Source: Zygnema cylindricum (lineage: Eukaryota; Streptophyta; Zygnematophyceae; Zygnematales; Zygnemataceae). From it: 64,000 nucleotides of DNA. The stretch spans positions 252,177-316,176 of the forward strand of contig JBBHKE010000990.1 in the NCBI GenBank assembly GCA_037447655.1, written 5' to 3'. Shown here one piece after another: positions 47,670 through 60,500 of the stretch. The position numbers and the translations under genes were made by a program. Below the pieces are notes generated by a model that did not search any database, was not told the origin of the DNA, and saw nothing but the letters and a program-made list of their open reading frames with translations. The number at the start of each line of letters is the position of its first letter. Position 1 is the stretch's first letter.

Positions 47670-47742
47670 TAGGGTTTGGTGGTAACAAGATATTTTAAGT
47701 GGCAAAAGAAACATTAACATTAATAGCGATTCACGGTGTAAT
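47670..47742. mobile_element. Right end of a CACCG-type MITE
   Basis: TTTTAAGTGGCAAAAGAAAC is followed by CATTAATAGCGATTCACGGTG and TA. It matches the right end of the MITE at 53635-53855, but no left terminus was found. Confidence 0.6.
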
Positions 47743-48310
47743 TAACTAAATATATTTAATTAGACCGTTCCCTTGTAATTGTGGAATATGGCCTTCTACT
47801 ATGGCAATTTTTTACATTGATTTTCTTTTAGGACATTTTGTCGAATCGGCAAAGAGTTTGATAAAGGACAAAGGAATAGTCGATTATTATAGGTGGAGTC
47901 CCTTAGTACAACCATTAAATTCAAAAATAGGATTTTTGAAAAGAGTTATTATCGGAAAGATTTCCATCAGACATAAACTCACACAAAAAAACAAATATCT
48001 CTTAAAATTAAATCCAAACCATTACATTGTCTACAAACAAAATTGCCTTTCTATAAAATATTTTGCCTACTTGATATAACGAATATAAGATTTTCCTCTA
48101 ATAAAAAAATCCTCACAATCACACACAAAGTAATTAATCTCTTACTATACTCACATTTACATTCCAAAAATCTTAACTTCACAAAATTATCCTCGACTAT
48201 AAAATATATTGTCGGATTATATAATAAATAACTATCACATATATAATAATATATAACTAGTGGATTAGATATTCATCTACTACCACTACTTTCAACTTCT
48301 CCTTCTCCTC
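47743..48310. other. AT-rich spacer downstream of the F-box gene
   Basis: AT-rich, with short open frames that match nothing I recognise. It probably includes the 3' flank of the F-box/kelch gene. Confidence 0.45.
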
Positions 48311-51300
48311 TCACATTTCTATTACAAAACACTTAACTACAGTTTCCTTTTGAAATGCTCCTCCACGACAAATGAAATCGATACTTCTCACCGAAAGTTT
48401 CTCCTTTTCTAACTTTCCCTCGTTTTCCAACTTTTTGTCTCCAAAACGGAAGTCAAAGTCAACCGATACCACACTGGAATCATTTCCCACGAGAAATATT
48501 TTATCTTTCAAAAACGTGAGACAAGATATTTGGTTTTGTTGAACTGTCTCACCTCCAATATTTTTCCACAATTCGAAGTGAGGATCCCATACCTGTTATT
48601 TATGAAAGAAAAGAAACAAGAAAACGAAAAAAGCAAGAAAAAAAAGGAAAAAAAAACAAAAAATAAAAAATAAAAGAAAACAAAAGAAGAAGATTATTCA
48701 AAACAAACGTCACTCTAACGAGTTCAAAAGGACATTTTTTTTTTTCCTAAATCTTTTTTTTATCGTCTTCTTTTCTTCTCCTTTTTTAATCTTCTTTAAC
48801 TTCTTCCTTTTTTTTCTTCTTTTTTCTCCTTCGTTGAAAGAATAACTTATCATAACGCATTCAAAAGATAAAAATATTCTTTTCTTGCTTCAAATATACC
48901 AACTACTAAGTGTCGTAAATTTGCTCAAAAACAAAAAGTAAAAGTAAATGAGAAAGGTTTTTGTACAAAAACTCACCATTGAAAGATAAAAATATTCTTT
49001 TCTTGCTTCAAATATACCAACTACTAAGTGTTGTAAATTTGCTCCAAAACAAAAAGTAAAAGTAAATGAGAAAGGTTTTTGTACAAAAACTCACCATTAA
49101 AAAATCTTTTAATGATAATATAAGATCTCCTTTAGAAACGCAAGGGGAAACAAGTCCACTAGAAAAATCGCAAGTAGAAACGAAAGACCATTCATCGCTC
49201 TCTGGGTTATAAACCTACAATAAAAAAAGAAAAAAGCATGAGGTAAATGTTCCTAAAAAGCAAAAAGCTAAAGACGTATGGGATGAGAGTTCCTGACAAA
49301 CAAAAAATTTAAGGGATACGAGTCAAAAAGTGCCAAAAAAGTCAATGAAACAAGCTTTAGATACAGGAGGAGGAGGAGGAGGAGGAGGAGGAGAAGAAGC
49401 AGGAGGAGGAGAAGGAAGAGGAGGAGGAGGAAGAGGAGGAGAAAAAGGCTTTTTTTTTTCATTCAAGTGCTACTTCGTAAATTGGTCGCAAGACTGAATA
49501 AAACATGCAGATTATCTTCGATAGTGATTTCTACGTTGTTTAGTTTCCCGTCAAAGAAAAAATGAAACCCAAAAAATAATTCAACTAACAAAATTATTTT
49601 CCAACTTGTTAAGGACTTGAAAACATGAATGGTCTTTTTGTCGACGAAATACTTCTTAGGGTTTTTTGTGAGAGTATATGTAATTCTATGTCAATATAAA
49701 TAGAATACGCGCATAATACAGTTGTCCAAAAGAGCAAAAATGCGACCATATTGTAACTTTGTTGATTCGAATTTCACTAGAAGAAATCAACAAAAAAAAA
49801 CATAATGTGAATAAAAACACACACTTAAGAAATATGTGTACTCATACATATGCAAAAATCTATGTTTCTAAGAAAGTTGAATGCAATGGATGTAAGCATG
49901 CATGAAGAAATGCAAAATATGTGACCAAGTGTGAATGAGTTTATAGACTAAGGGGTTAATATTGAGAGAGGGAGAGAGAGGGAGAGCCCAAGAGAGAGAG
50001 AGAGAGAGATGCGTGCATGCATGAGCATGTGAGTTTTTTTGGATCACCTGGGACTGAGAGAGGGGTTTTCCACTGACATAGAACTGCCCATTATAAGCGG
50101 TGCCCAGAGGACCTCGCAGGGGACTTTCCATATCTGCAATAGGAAGCCATCTGTCCAATTCCACCACACTAAATCATACTTAAAAAATTCACTCTCCTCA
50201 CGTTACACTAAATCGATGTACTAACTGTTCGCCATTCTTTTTTGTTTTTTTTGTAATTTTTGTGTATCGTGTGGATTGCGTATCATGTATTTTGTAGGGT
50301 CTATTGTTGATTGTCCATTTTTTTACCCTCGATGGTTGATTGTTGATTGTTGATTGTTGATTGTTTCATGTTTCTTGTTGATTGTTGATTGTTTCCTGTT
50401 TCTTGTTTATTGTCTATTGTTTATTGTTTATTGTATATTGCTTCTTGCTTCTTGCTTCTTGTTTATTGTTTACTGTATTTTGTGCTTGTGTTTTGTGGAT
50501 AGGTTTTTTTGTTTTATAATATATTTGTCTCACCTGTTTAGTGTCGTGTCAAATTTTTCTGCGGAGACGAGAAGTTCGTCGAAATGTCGACGAGGTTGAG
50601 TGATTCCTCCAGCCACATAGAGACAGTCACCTATAACGGAACTGGCCATATACGCTCGAGGAGAATTCATATCCGCGACTTCGCACCAATAGTTGGTACG
50701 AGGATCAAAACAGTAAACTTCTTTTAAAGGAGGACATCCCATTCTCCATCCTCCCATTCTCCAGCCTCCAAAAACATAGAGTTTTCCATTTATTGCTGCA
50801 GAACCTAAGCCTCTCACCTGAAAAAAGAAAGAACAAGATTAATATTATTATCATCTTTATTATTTTGTGAGATTTGAGCTTTGCTTTACTAAAAGGTTAA
50901 GGGAGAATGTTGAGACATGCACCAGAAAGGCACAGTGTTTCAGTTTTAGTTTGTTTTTTCCCTTATTTTGTTACTGTTGCTATCATCATTTGTATTGTTA
51001 CCATTTTTAAATATACAACGGTGAAATCTGTAGTGTTGGGTATCGAGGACCACTTGCCAATATTCGATATGTACTGAATTTTGATACCCGATAATCGATA
51101 TATCGAGAAGCTAAATATCGCGATATTTCTGCGATATATACATTTTTATTTTTTTTTTTTTCCCCAAAGCCCCCCTCCCCCAGTGGCGCACGCTCAGTGG
51201 GGTTGTACGATTTTCCTTACGATTTTCTGTACTGGATCTGTACGGACACCCACCTTTTACCAAATATATAGCGATAATTTATGTTGGTCCCGGTACTATA

Positions 51301-53209
51301 TATCGAGGCCTCTGACCGATCGATAATCGATATATCGAATATCGAGATTATCGCGATATGATTTTACCCGATACCCAACATTAGAAATCTGAAAAGGTAT
51401 CCCGGAGCGAATGTAGATTCAATGAGGAACCATTCTAACAAACAATTAACAAGTAAAGATGCTATAATTCTGTTGTTTTTCTTTGCAATAAAAGCTATAT
51501 GCATGCAGATTTTAAAACCAGAATATAAGTTCACTAAATCTAATCGAATAGCAGACCGAATTCCTTAAACATTCACCTGTTTTCTTCAAGCATTAAAAGA
51601 CAAAGAAAGAAAAAGCTAACGATAAAACGTACTTCTGACCAAAAATGTATAAGACAATTGAACAAAAAATAGACTTCAATTCATGATTACCAAACATTCA
51701 CTACTTCCAAAAACATCATCATTTAAATTCCACAACAATAAATTCACTTCTTCTCTCATACTATTTCAACTTTCAACTCTTTTCCGTCTATTATTTTGCT
51801 AATACCTGCCCATCTCCCACATGAGGAGGTAGTGGAAGCTGATGCCAAGTTCCGGAGGATGGATCAAAAGCTCGCCAGTGATTGTGGAATTCTCCGTCCT
51901 CAGTTTGTACATAAATCCACGGTTCGGTAAAGCCTAACTGACGCCGTTGCTCATAGAAACCGTTGCTGGAGAGAGCCTCACGCCAAGATTTGCATACTTG
52001 ACGCAGAGCCTGACAAAACAGAAAAGAACTCAGTAAAAAAATGAGAACAGAATGAGGATGAGGATAAGGATAAGGACAAGGACAAGGACAAGGATAATAG
52101 ATAAGAGTAAGACACGGATGAGAAAGAGAATTGGAAAGAGAAAGGAATAAGGATGAGAAATGAGAAAGAACTCAACAGAAAATGAGAATGAGGATGAGGA
52201 TAAAGATGAGGATAAGGACAAGAAATAGAATGGCAAAGAGAAAAAGAAGAAGAGGAATGAGGAAGAGAAATGAGAAGGACAAAAACATGAGAACAAGAAC
52301 GAGAACAAGTGAGAATAAAGAGAAATGAGAAAGAGAAAGAAAAACTGAAGAGGAGAAATGTGAGAATGGGAATTAGAACGAAAACAAAAACGAGAAAAAA
52401 GGAAGGAAAAGAGAATGAAAATAATGATAAGAAGGAGAAAAAGAATTAGAATTTGCAATTGAATAAGAATGAGAATGAGAATGAGAAAGAGAGCAGAGAA
52501 ATAATGAGAAATTTGTCAGAGGGGGAGGAGGAGGGAGGGGGAAGGAGGGAGGGGGGAGGAGGAGGGAGGTGGAAGGAGGAGGGAGGGGGAAGGAGGAGGG
52601 AGGGCGAGGAGGAGGGAGAGGAAAGGAGGAGGGAGGGGGAGGAGGAGGGAGGGGGAATGAGGAGGGAGGGTGAGGAGGAGGGAGGGGGAAGAGGAGGAGG
52701 GAAGGGGGAGGGGGAGGGAGGGAGAGGAGGAGGGAGAGGGAAGGAGGGAGGGGGAGAGGAGGAGGGAGGGAGAAGGAGGAGGGAGGGGGAGGAGAAGGAG
52801 AGAGGACTAGAATTAGTCCGGATGAAAATAAATAGAGGCAGTTAACAGCACATAGGCAACCACATGTAAAAGAAAAATCAATAACCATATTTATTTCCTT
52901 TTCACCATATTACATATTTCCAAAAAAAGAAACAAGCATGTAAAATAATGCAAATCCACACTAAATCATGTGTGTGTCATCCATTTACCGACTCTCTTCC
53001 AATTCTGCAATCCACATTCATTCCTGTAAAATGATAAGAACAAAATAACAATTCAGAGCAAAATGTTTCTAAATTCACCAGAATTAGTGTGGACCAAAAG
53101 AAAAAAAAAACATTTTAGAAAAAGAATGCACCTGATGAGCGCCACGTGGCAGCCGGACGAGACAAAGAAGAGCAAGGTCGTCATTAAGGCCTGGAAGCAG
53201 AGGCTCCAT
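48311..53209 (-). CDS. F-box/kelch-repeat protein, six exons
   Basis: The proposed exons (minus strand) are 53132-53209, 51806-52009, 50534-50817, 50048-50168, 49095-49214 and 48311-48592. They sum to 1089 bases, giving 362 residues with phase kept at every junction and GT-AG borders throughout. The F-box covers about residues 3-40 (LPGLNDDLALLCLVRLPRG, then ALRQVCKSWREAL). Kelch repeats follow, with WHQLPLPP, LYVFGG, VYCFDPRTNYWCEVADMNSPR, LYVAGG, WLPIADM and VYNPESDEWS. Such proteins bind SKP1 in SCF ubiquitin ligases and recruit substrates through the kelch propeller; the substrate here is unknown. WRMG is duplicated (WRMGGWRMG) in one kelch repeat. The last blade is poorly conserved. A CT tract lies directly before the start codon. 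Confidence 0.88.
48866..49104. repeat. Tandem duplication of about 119 bp over a splice donor
   Basis: Two copies (about 48866-48984 and 48985-49104) share AAAATATTCTTTTCTTGC through to ACTCACCATT. The repeat contains the donor of the fifth exon of the F-box/kelch gene and its first exon bases, so a decoy donor lies at about 48974 inside the intron. Confidence 0.88.
49360..49445. repeat. GGA/GAG trinucleotide repeat in an intron
   Basis: Nearly pure GGA repeats with AAG interruptions, within the fourth intron of the F-box/kelch gene. Confidence 0.9.
50325..50480. repeat. GATTGTT-type heptamer repeat in an intron
   Basis: GATTGTT units with drift to TTTATTG and CTTCTTG, within the third intron of the F-box/kelch gene. 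Confidence 0.88.
51031..51383. mobile_element. hAT-type MITE in an F-box gene intron
   Basis: Termini TAGTGTTGGGTATCG and CGATACCCAACATTA bound a 353-bp element flanked by a perfect 8-bp target duplication, GAAATCTG (51023-51030, 51384-51391). The 8-bp duplication and the TAGTG end fit the hAT superfamily. The interior is ATATCG-rich and non-coding. Confidence 0.92.
52020..52480. repeat. Purine-rich GAGAAAGAGAA/GGATAAGGACAAG repeats in intron 1
   Basis: Imperfect purine repeats, including GGATAAGGACAAGGACAAGG around 52060-52100. They lie in the first intron of the F-box/kelch gene. Confidence 0.8.
52515..52805. repeat. GGAGGAGGGA repeat tract in intron 1
   Basis: A long GGAGGAGGGAGGGGGA-type tract in the same intron. 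Long open frames here (glycine/glutamate or proline/leucine rich) are compositional. Confidence 0.92.
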
Positions 53210-53211
53210 AG

Positions 53212-53255
<44 letters not shown>
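53210..53255. repeat. (GA)n tract at the F-box gene 5' leader
   Basis: GA dinucleotides end directly at the start codon region. On the gene strand this is a CT-rich 5' leader. Confidence 0.85.
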
Positions 53256-53634
53256 CGTACAAAACAAATTTGGATCAAATCAAAAGTTCAGATTTGTTTA
53301 TGCAGTACAGAGTACGGTATTTTGTACTTTTGTTTTCTTGCACCGTACGGTCTGGTGAGCCGACGGACAAATGCACGACCTTCAATATGACAAATTTCAA
53401 ATGTACGGAATAGCACACCTTGTACCCTCGTACTGCTAATAGCATGGACATCCTATTTTGGCCACTTAAAATATCTTTTCCCCTTGCAGATATATCCAAT
53501 TTCTCGATTGGAGACCGTCGATTGAAATATGAGATTTTATACTTCCAATATCGACCGTCCGATGAGAAATCCGATAAGTATGCAAGAAGAAAAGTTGTTT
53601 TGGGTGGTGAAAAATAACATTCAACGCTACAGTA

Positions 53635-53855
53635 CACCGTGTATCGCTATTAGGGTTAATGTTTTTTTTCGCCGCTTAAAAAACATCCTTTCTCCGTACA
53701 CACTTGTTCCGATTTTCAGTTTGAGACCGCCAATCGGAAGCTGAGAGCCGTATCTTTCAATCGCAACCGTCAGATCTACAATCCGACAAATGTGTACGGA
53801 GAAAAGACGTTTTAAGTGGCCAAAAAAACATTAACACCAATAGCGATACACGGTG
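53635..53855. mobile_element. MITE with CACCG termini and TA flanks (copy 3)
   Basis: 221 bp with termini CACCGTGTATCGCTATTA and TAGCGATACACGGTG, TA flanks at 53633-53634 and 53856-53857, and longer subterminal repeats (GGTTAATGTTTTTT against AAAAAACATTAAC). Same family as those at 42 kb. Confidence 0.85.
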
Positions 53856-53857
53856 TA

Positions 53858-54315
53858 TGTACTGTAATAGAGGTACATATAGTACCGTACCGTACAGTTA
53901 CTCTCACCGCAGTTAGAGCAAACTGACGAATTAGTAGAGCAGTAGAGCTCCCATGTATCGAGTCGGTTGGGTCTTGACTACTGCCGTACGGTAACGCGTT
54001 AGTTTCCAGCAAGTACCGTACAAGGATATTGCATCGGACACGCCTGTAAGAATCGACTAGCCGACACGATAAGACAAATATCGTTGACAAAGTCTTTGAA
54101 ACTGGATGTGAAGGTACAGTTCAAATATTACAAGAAGTACAAGAAGCTGATTGTCCGTATTCATGAGGATATCTTTTCGGGGGGGGGGGACGTCGACAAC
54201 TTGTTATGAGATACAATATATGTTGCGCAGATATTTATACGCCCTACTGTGTTGGCGTCAAATAAAGTTTAGTGCGAAAACACTCGGCACGAAATTTATC
54301 GCGATAACACCGATA
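53858..54315. other. Intergenic sequence, no gene recognised
   Basis: GTACGG-rich DNA with an 11-G run near 54180. The ATCGCGATAACACCG words near 54298 may be part of an older hAT-type MITE into which the next element inserted. Confidence 0.45.
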
Positions 54316-54323
54316 CCGATAGC

Positions 54324-55165
54324 TAGTGTTGGGTATCGGTTTTATTCATATCGCGATAATCACGATATTCGATATATTGAATATCGATCGAGGAGGATCC
54401 TCGTTATATCGTACCGAGACCAACATAAATTATCGCGATATATATCGTGAGTATATTTTAAATATTTTATTTTTATTTTTTTATATAATATGTTATTTTA
54501 GCGAAAAAGTCAAATTGTCTAATACGCCCACGTACGCCGTGATTTTCGTTCCGTGACTTAAAAGGTAGACGCCGCAAAAATGTAACCCGACAAAAAAGCA
54601 CTAATTCTGAAATTCTAATAATTAATTATTTGGGGTATGGTTACACGACGAGGAGGTCTCTGTAATAGTACGGACAGCAAAATTTATGTATTACAGAGGT
54701 CTCGGGTACATCGCGTATCTTTTGTCAAAAAGTTTTACATACGTGTTCTGATATGAGTGGTTTCACGTAAGCTGACTACCAAATCTCAAAAATCATCGAA
54801 TATCTGGAAACCGACCTTTTTCGTCTGGAAAATCGTACTTGCGTATGATGTACGTGTACTTCACAAGTGTACCTCGTCAATGTACCTCAGAGATCTCCTT
54901 CACTCTGCTGACTTTCAGGAAAAAGCCGTATTTCTTTCCGGCAAAGATTTTACCGTCACTTTGTCCGAAGTCACGAGACTTTGAAAACCTGTGGGATTTT
55001 ATTTTTTTTTAGCTTCGATATATTGACGATACGATATATCAGCGATATATCGGATATATCGCGATAATTTGAAATTCGATATATCGAAGCGATATATCGA
55101 TTATCGGGTACTTGAAATTCGATATATATCGAATATCGGCAATGGGTCCTCGATACCCAACACTA
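54324..55165. mobile_element. hAT-type MITE, 842 bp, nested
   Basis: Termini TAGTGTTGGGTATCG and CGATACCCAACACTA with a perfect 8-bp duplication, CCGATAGC (54316-54323, 55166-55173). The interior has ATATCG-rich ends. No transposase frame is seen. Confidence 0.93.
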
Positions 55166-55173
55166 CCGATAGC

Positions 55174-55560
55174 TAGCAATCGGTTATCGAACGGTCAGGG
55201 GTCCCGATATATCGCTCCGAGACCAACAAATTCCTTATCGGCGATAACTAAAAAAAATATAGTACGCCATGGAATAGTACTTTATAATATACTGTATTGT
55301 ATTTTAGTATGTTCCGTACTTTGTGTAACGGAATAACAGCAGTTCAGTACGACAGAATAAACCGTACAGTCGTACGGTTTAAACCGTACAATTATCGCGG
55401 ATAGCTATTGGTACCGGTGTTATCGCGATAAAAAACCGATATTATCCGTTATTTATCGGCGATAACACCAGTGTCGATATATCGTATCAATATATCGATT
55501 TTCGGCAGGCCAAAAAAAGGTACATAGATTATCGGCAAAATCTTGCCGATACACAACACT
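55174..55560. mobile_element. Right part of an older hAT-type MITE
   Basis: ATATCG-rich sequence ending CGATACACAACACTA at 55560, close to the right terminus of the family. It probably hosts the insertion at 54324-55165. Its left terminus was not identified. Confidence 0.55.
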
Positions 55561-57569
55561 AGAAAATAGGCAGTATATTTTGCGCATTATATTATGCAAA
55601 ACTGCAAAATCCCGGTTCAAGAAAAAAGAACCAACCAATTCTGCATTTAAGTGTTATGGGCAGTTGTTCTTCGCAGAGCTCTTCAGTATAATTGTACGGT
55701 TTGTCACCATAAAACCAACTGACATTATTGGCTATTCCCAAATAGAGTATAGATTTCATATATGTACTCCTGAATTCGAAATGTCAACTGTTAATTTGCT
55801 TGTCTCACTAACGTCCAACCAGCCAGTAATGGCGTCTAAAAAAATCATTGCGCTAAGTTTGTGTATATCGATCAAAATCACCTAAGACATATCGCAAAAT
55901 CGGTTTCTCACAATATCGGTCTGTCGCAATATCAAGATGTCGCAATATAGAGATCCCATTAAATATCAATATCACGATAATCTCCAATCATCGACTTATG
56001 GTGAATCCATCAGCAAATTCTATAATTGTACGGCCAACATTACGGGCTGTTTAGCTTGTAAACCACGTGTTCTAAACCAAGTGGCACCACGCAAGTTAAG
56101 ATTGGATATTGAAAATCGCCAAAGATTTTTCACACCGACCAATTTTAATTTAAAATCTTCGTTTGCGTACCATGTACTTGCATACAAAGTCATCGTACGA
56201 CAGAATTCTTGTACGCTTTGCGAACACCTTGTCTTCTACACCAACTCATTTTTTATGGTTCCTGTTTTTTCTCGTGACGAAAGAGAGTGCCAGAAGTAGC
56301 GTGACGAAAGAGCGTTACGAGGTTACTGTTTTATTTCCGGTTGGATCTTGGAAGGTACGCATAATGTGCAAATTATGAGAAATCCGGTGGTAGTCCATCG
56401 TGACACGTACGTTAATCATGCAACATGTCGCGACTCTTTGATTTCTGTAACTGGCGACCCACCACAAAAAAATTGGAGCAAATGCCTCGCGAATGAATAT
56501 CCGATGGTCACTGTGTCATCCCACACCTTTGGAGACCTTTGGAGAACATTGGCAATATTCTTTGTAGTGTTGATAAAAACAAAATAAGCTGTACGACGTA
56601 GTACGGAGAGGTCCGAATTTCTATAAACAACCTCACTTTTCATCTGATGGAACCTCACCTTTCATCCGATGGAACCTCACCTTTATAATTTTTCAAACTA
56701 ATGTACAGACTGCGCAAAATGTGCCGCATTTCTGAGACAGAAAATGTACAAAATGTACGAAATGTACATCTATACTGATAATATCGCCATATCATATCAA
56801 TATATCACAATTATCACAGATACAGTATAGCCATTCTAAACATCAATCATCGAGACCCTTAAAAAAAGGACATCAAAAAACAAATTTCTTTGACAACCTT
56901 ATTACTTTGCCTAATGTACTCGTCTTAAACATGTCTAGTAAACAGTTGAAAGGACGCATTTTAATAATAATAACAATAGTAAAATAATGAATAATGATAA
57001 TGAATAACATAATGGAAAAAAAAATGAAAAAAAGGTAACAAAAAGAGAAGAAGGAAAAAGCATTCTAAAACACTCGAAGACTTACAAAAATTTACTTCCG
57101 GTAGGTTTGAAAAATTGAAATTGGAATTAAAAAAATACTTTTCGTTTTGCATTTAAAGCGTCATCACCGTCATATAATTTTCATTAAAAAAAAAAAAAAA
57201 AAAACCTCTCAAAAATAAAATCCAAACCACATCCTGCAACAAACTCCTTCAATTATTCCCAACAAATCTGACAAACCACAAAACAAAATCGAAAAACCAA
57301 CACCTCACATATAAGAAAGAAAAAAAAAATTCATTCTCATTTTCCTTTCATTTTTTGCCTTTAAACAAATCATTCAAGTCCTACCAACACCGCCATCTCC
57401 ATCTCTTCCTTCTCCCTCTCCTCCTCCCTCTACTTGTCCCTTTGCACCAGAATCGGAAACCTCTGTAATAACTGCCTTATCTCCTCCCTCTCCCTCCTTC
57501 CCCTCTCCCTCAACCTCTCCCTCTCCCTCTCCCTCTCCCTTTCCCTCTCCCTCACCTTTTCCTTCTCCC
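55561..57569. other. Intergenic sequence, no gene recognised
   Basis: Mixed AT-rich DNA with ATATCG words (55880-56000) and a short 22-bp tandem repeat at 56632-56684 (CTCACCTTTCATCCGATGGAAC). It also has an A run at 57187-57204 and a CTCCCT tract at 57405-57560 just past the TAN1 stop. Frames of 80-120 codons here match nothing I know. Confidence 0.5.
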
Positions 57570-60500
57570 TTATCTCCCTTTCTCCCTCTCTCCCCTTTTT
57601 TTCGATCCGTTATCCTTTCGAACATTTTCTTTGGGGTCGTTTTCCTCGGGACACACAATTTGGCGAAGATTGTACTTCGCAAGAGTTCGGTATTCGCCGA
57701 CCACGGCCAAAGTACAGGAGGTCTGGAGAGGGAGAGAGGGAGAGGGAGAGATAGTGTTTAGCGAGAGTCCGGTATTTACCCACTACGGCCAGTGTACACG
57801 AGGTCGAAAGAGAAAAATAACGGTTTTATTACGAACGGGTAGAAAAAAAATACAATTTCGTTTTTGTCGGGGAGGGAGATAGTGGAAGGGGGGGGGGAGA
57901 CGAGAGGGGAGGGGAGGGGAGGGGAGGGGAGGGGAGGGGAGGGAGAGGGAGGGAGAGGGAGAGTTTGTATTTCGCGAGACTACGATATTTTGTTTTTTAC
58001 TTATTTGTTTTCATTTTCATGTAGAGCTTATGCAGTTCTTCCCACTCATGAAAAAGAAAAAGAAAGAGAGAGAGAGAGAGAGAGAGAGGAAGAGGCAGGG
58101 GGAGAGAGGAGGTAGAGGGAGAAGGGGGAGGAGGCGGGAGGGACGGAGGGGGGGGAGGGGGAGGTGGAGGGGGCGGAGGGAGAGAGGGAGGGGGGGAGTG
58201 GGGGCGGGAGAGGGAGAGGAAGAAGGAGAGGGGGAGGGTGAGGGGGTGCAAGAGAGAGAGGGGGTGGAGGGGAGAGATAGAGGGGGGGGGAGAGAGAGCG
58301 GGAGAGAGAGAGAGAGTGAGAGTGAGAGGAAGTGAGAGAGGGAGTAAGAAAGGGAGAGAGAGAGGGAGTAAGAAAGGGAGAGCGCACGAGAGAGAGGGAT
58401 GGTGTGAGGGAGAGAGAGTGAGAGAGGCAGTGCTGTGCTCCGGTGTTTAAAGGTTAACACGTTTAAACATAAAGAGGGTGTTTTAACTGTGTGTTGGACA
58501 TTGTTTTATTTTTGGGCTTTGTTTTTCCGTTTTTATTGAGTACAGTACGATCCGTACCACAAGTACAGTACGGACAGATGGAAAATGAATATTGAATAAG
58601 AAACTACTACGGAAGTTTTTTGTTTTTTATTTCTCTTTTTTTGCTTTTAGTTTTTTCTCTTTTGTGGTAGTAGGACGAAGGAATACCGAAAAACACCATC
58701 GTAACAAAATAGGACAATGTGCCAAGCACCGGAAGGGAGGGTCCGAGCGGAGGGAGGGACAGAGCGGAGGGAGGGACAGAGCAGAGGGAGGGAGGGAGGG
58801 AGCGGAGGTAGGGAGAGAGGGAGAGAGGGAGGAAGTTAGAGAGTCTTCTTACCTTGACTATTTGCACCAATATACTTTTATCCGGGTTGCTCAAATCGAC
58901 AGTATGGGGCTTTGGAACCATTTCTGCAATTGTCTTTATTATAGCCATTTTGTCCAATCCTGAATGAGCTCGAGCCTCCAAAACTATCGCAAACTGAAAA
59001 AAAAAAAAAAAAGATAAATAACATAGAACTACAGGAGTTTTACCTCACAATTCATAGAATTTTACTACAAAATGGAACTTCGCAATAACGATATGTTATC
59101 GGAACATCTATCGCAAACTGAAAATAAAGGAGTAGATGATAAATAACATAGAAACACAGAATTTTACTGTACAATTCATAGAGTTTTAGTATAAAACAGA
59201 ACCTCGCAATCATGATATTCTATCAAAAATCTATCGCAAACTGAAAGAGAAGGAATAGACTAACACAGGAATAAAAAACACAGAATTTTACCGTAAAATA
59301 TATAAAATTTTACTACAAAATTCGAAAAATCTATCAGAGAATCTATCGGGAAATCTATCAGAAAACCTATCTGAATAACTCAAAAAGTTTTACTATAAAC
59401 CGTTAACGAAATACTAGAACAGTTACGAAAATCCGTAAATGCTTCGGCTTTCAGTATAAAGTAGAAACGGTAAAACGTAGAGATAATGATAATAGTTAGT
59501 GTAAACTTGAAGTTTTCTGTAACTGCAGAATCTGTATAATTAATAAAATTTAAATTTTAATATTGCGTTGTTTTCTGGAACTATACGTTTTAACAATAAT
59601 TTTAGTGTTGATAAGATCAATTTGGTAATGGTTTTTGACAAAATAACATAAACAGTGTCAATAAAACTAACTTCTCCATGGGTGTCTTTTTCTCTTTTTT
59701 TTTATATGCTTAAAATTCATGAAATGCTGCTCATACTATTAATCCAGTCGTGAGTTTATGACTAAAAAAAGTTCTAATAAAATTCTTAACATAAAATAGT
59801 GTTGATAATACTAACCAAAGTTGTGGATATACTATAGTTGATACGAATTTCCCTTATTCTTATAATAGTTTTCCAACCCTAATGAGAATAAAAGGTCAAA
59901 TACTCAAATAATAAGTTTTAATTTGGATAAAAAAGAAGTGCGAAAGAAAGCGAAAATTTTCAAATACGGCTGAAAAATTCCTAAACTAATATTACCTATT
60001 TATGCATAGAAAAACGAAACCTTTTCAAAAACAAATCCGTTTCAGAAACAAAAGTTTTTTTGTATCACAATTTTTTTATGGTTGTACTTATAACGTGAAA
60101 ACGAAAAGGAAATACCTCAACTATTAGTTGAACAATTAAAAAGATTGAAAGAAGGAAAATTCCCTCAGCCAAACAACTGAAGTATATAAAGAAAAAATAA
60201 ACAATTTCACACCTTCATAGGTTTAACTTCTTCTCCGGACGGAAAATGTCGCTCTATGAGAGGAGCCATGACTTCCTTAATTTCCGAAACGGAGGCATAA
60301 CAAGTAGTTTCGACAGGGAGAAATTTTAAAGTGTACCTGAAAAGGTGTGGAAAAGACGAGAATTCAATTAGAAAGGGAAAAGGTAAAACAATAAGATAAC
60401 GACAATCAGATAGCAAAGATGTGCAGAAACTATCAAATCTGGTTTCAGCAACAAAATTTGAGAAAACTAAATAACATTTTTTTTGACAGAAACATAATAG

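Noticed and set aside
47801-48231. Possible exon after TTTTAG at about 47830
   Set aside because: The frame is AT-rich, has no recognisable similarity, and no partner exon was found.
57374-57682. Independent lysine/glutamate/glycine-rich protein on the minus strand
   Set aside because: It is an out-of-frame reading of the last TAN1 exon followed by microsatellite.
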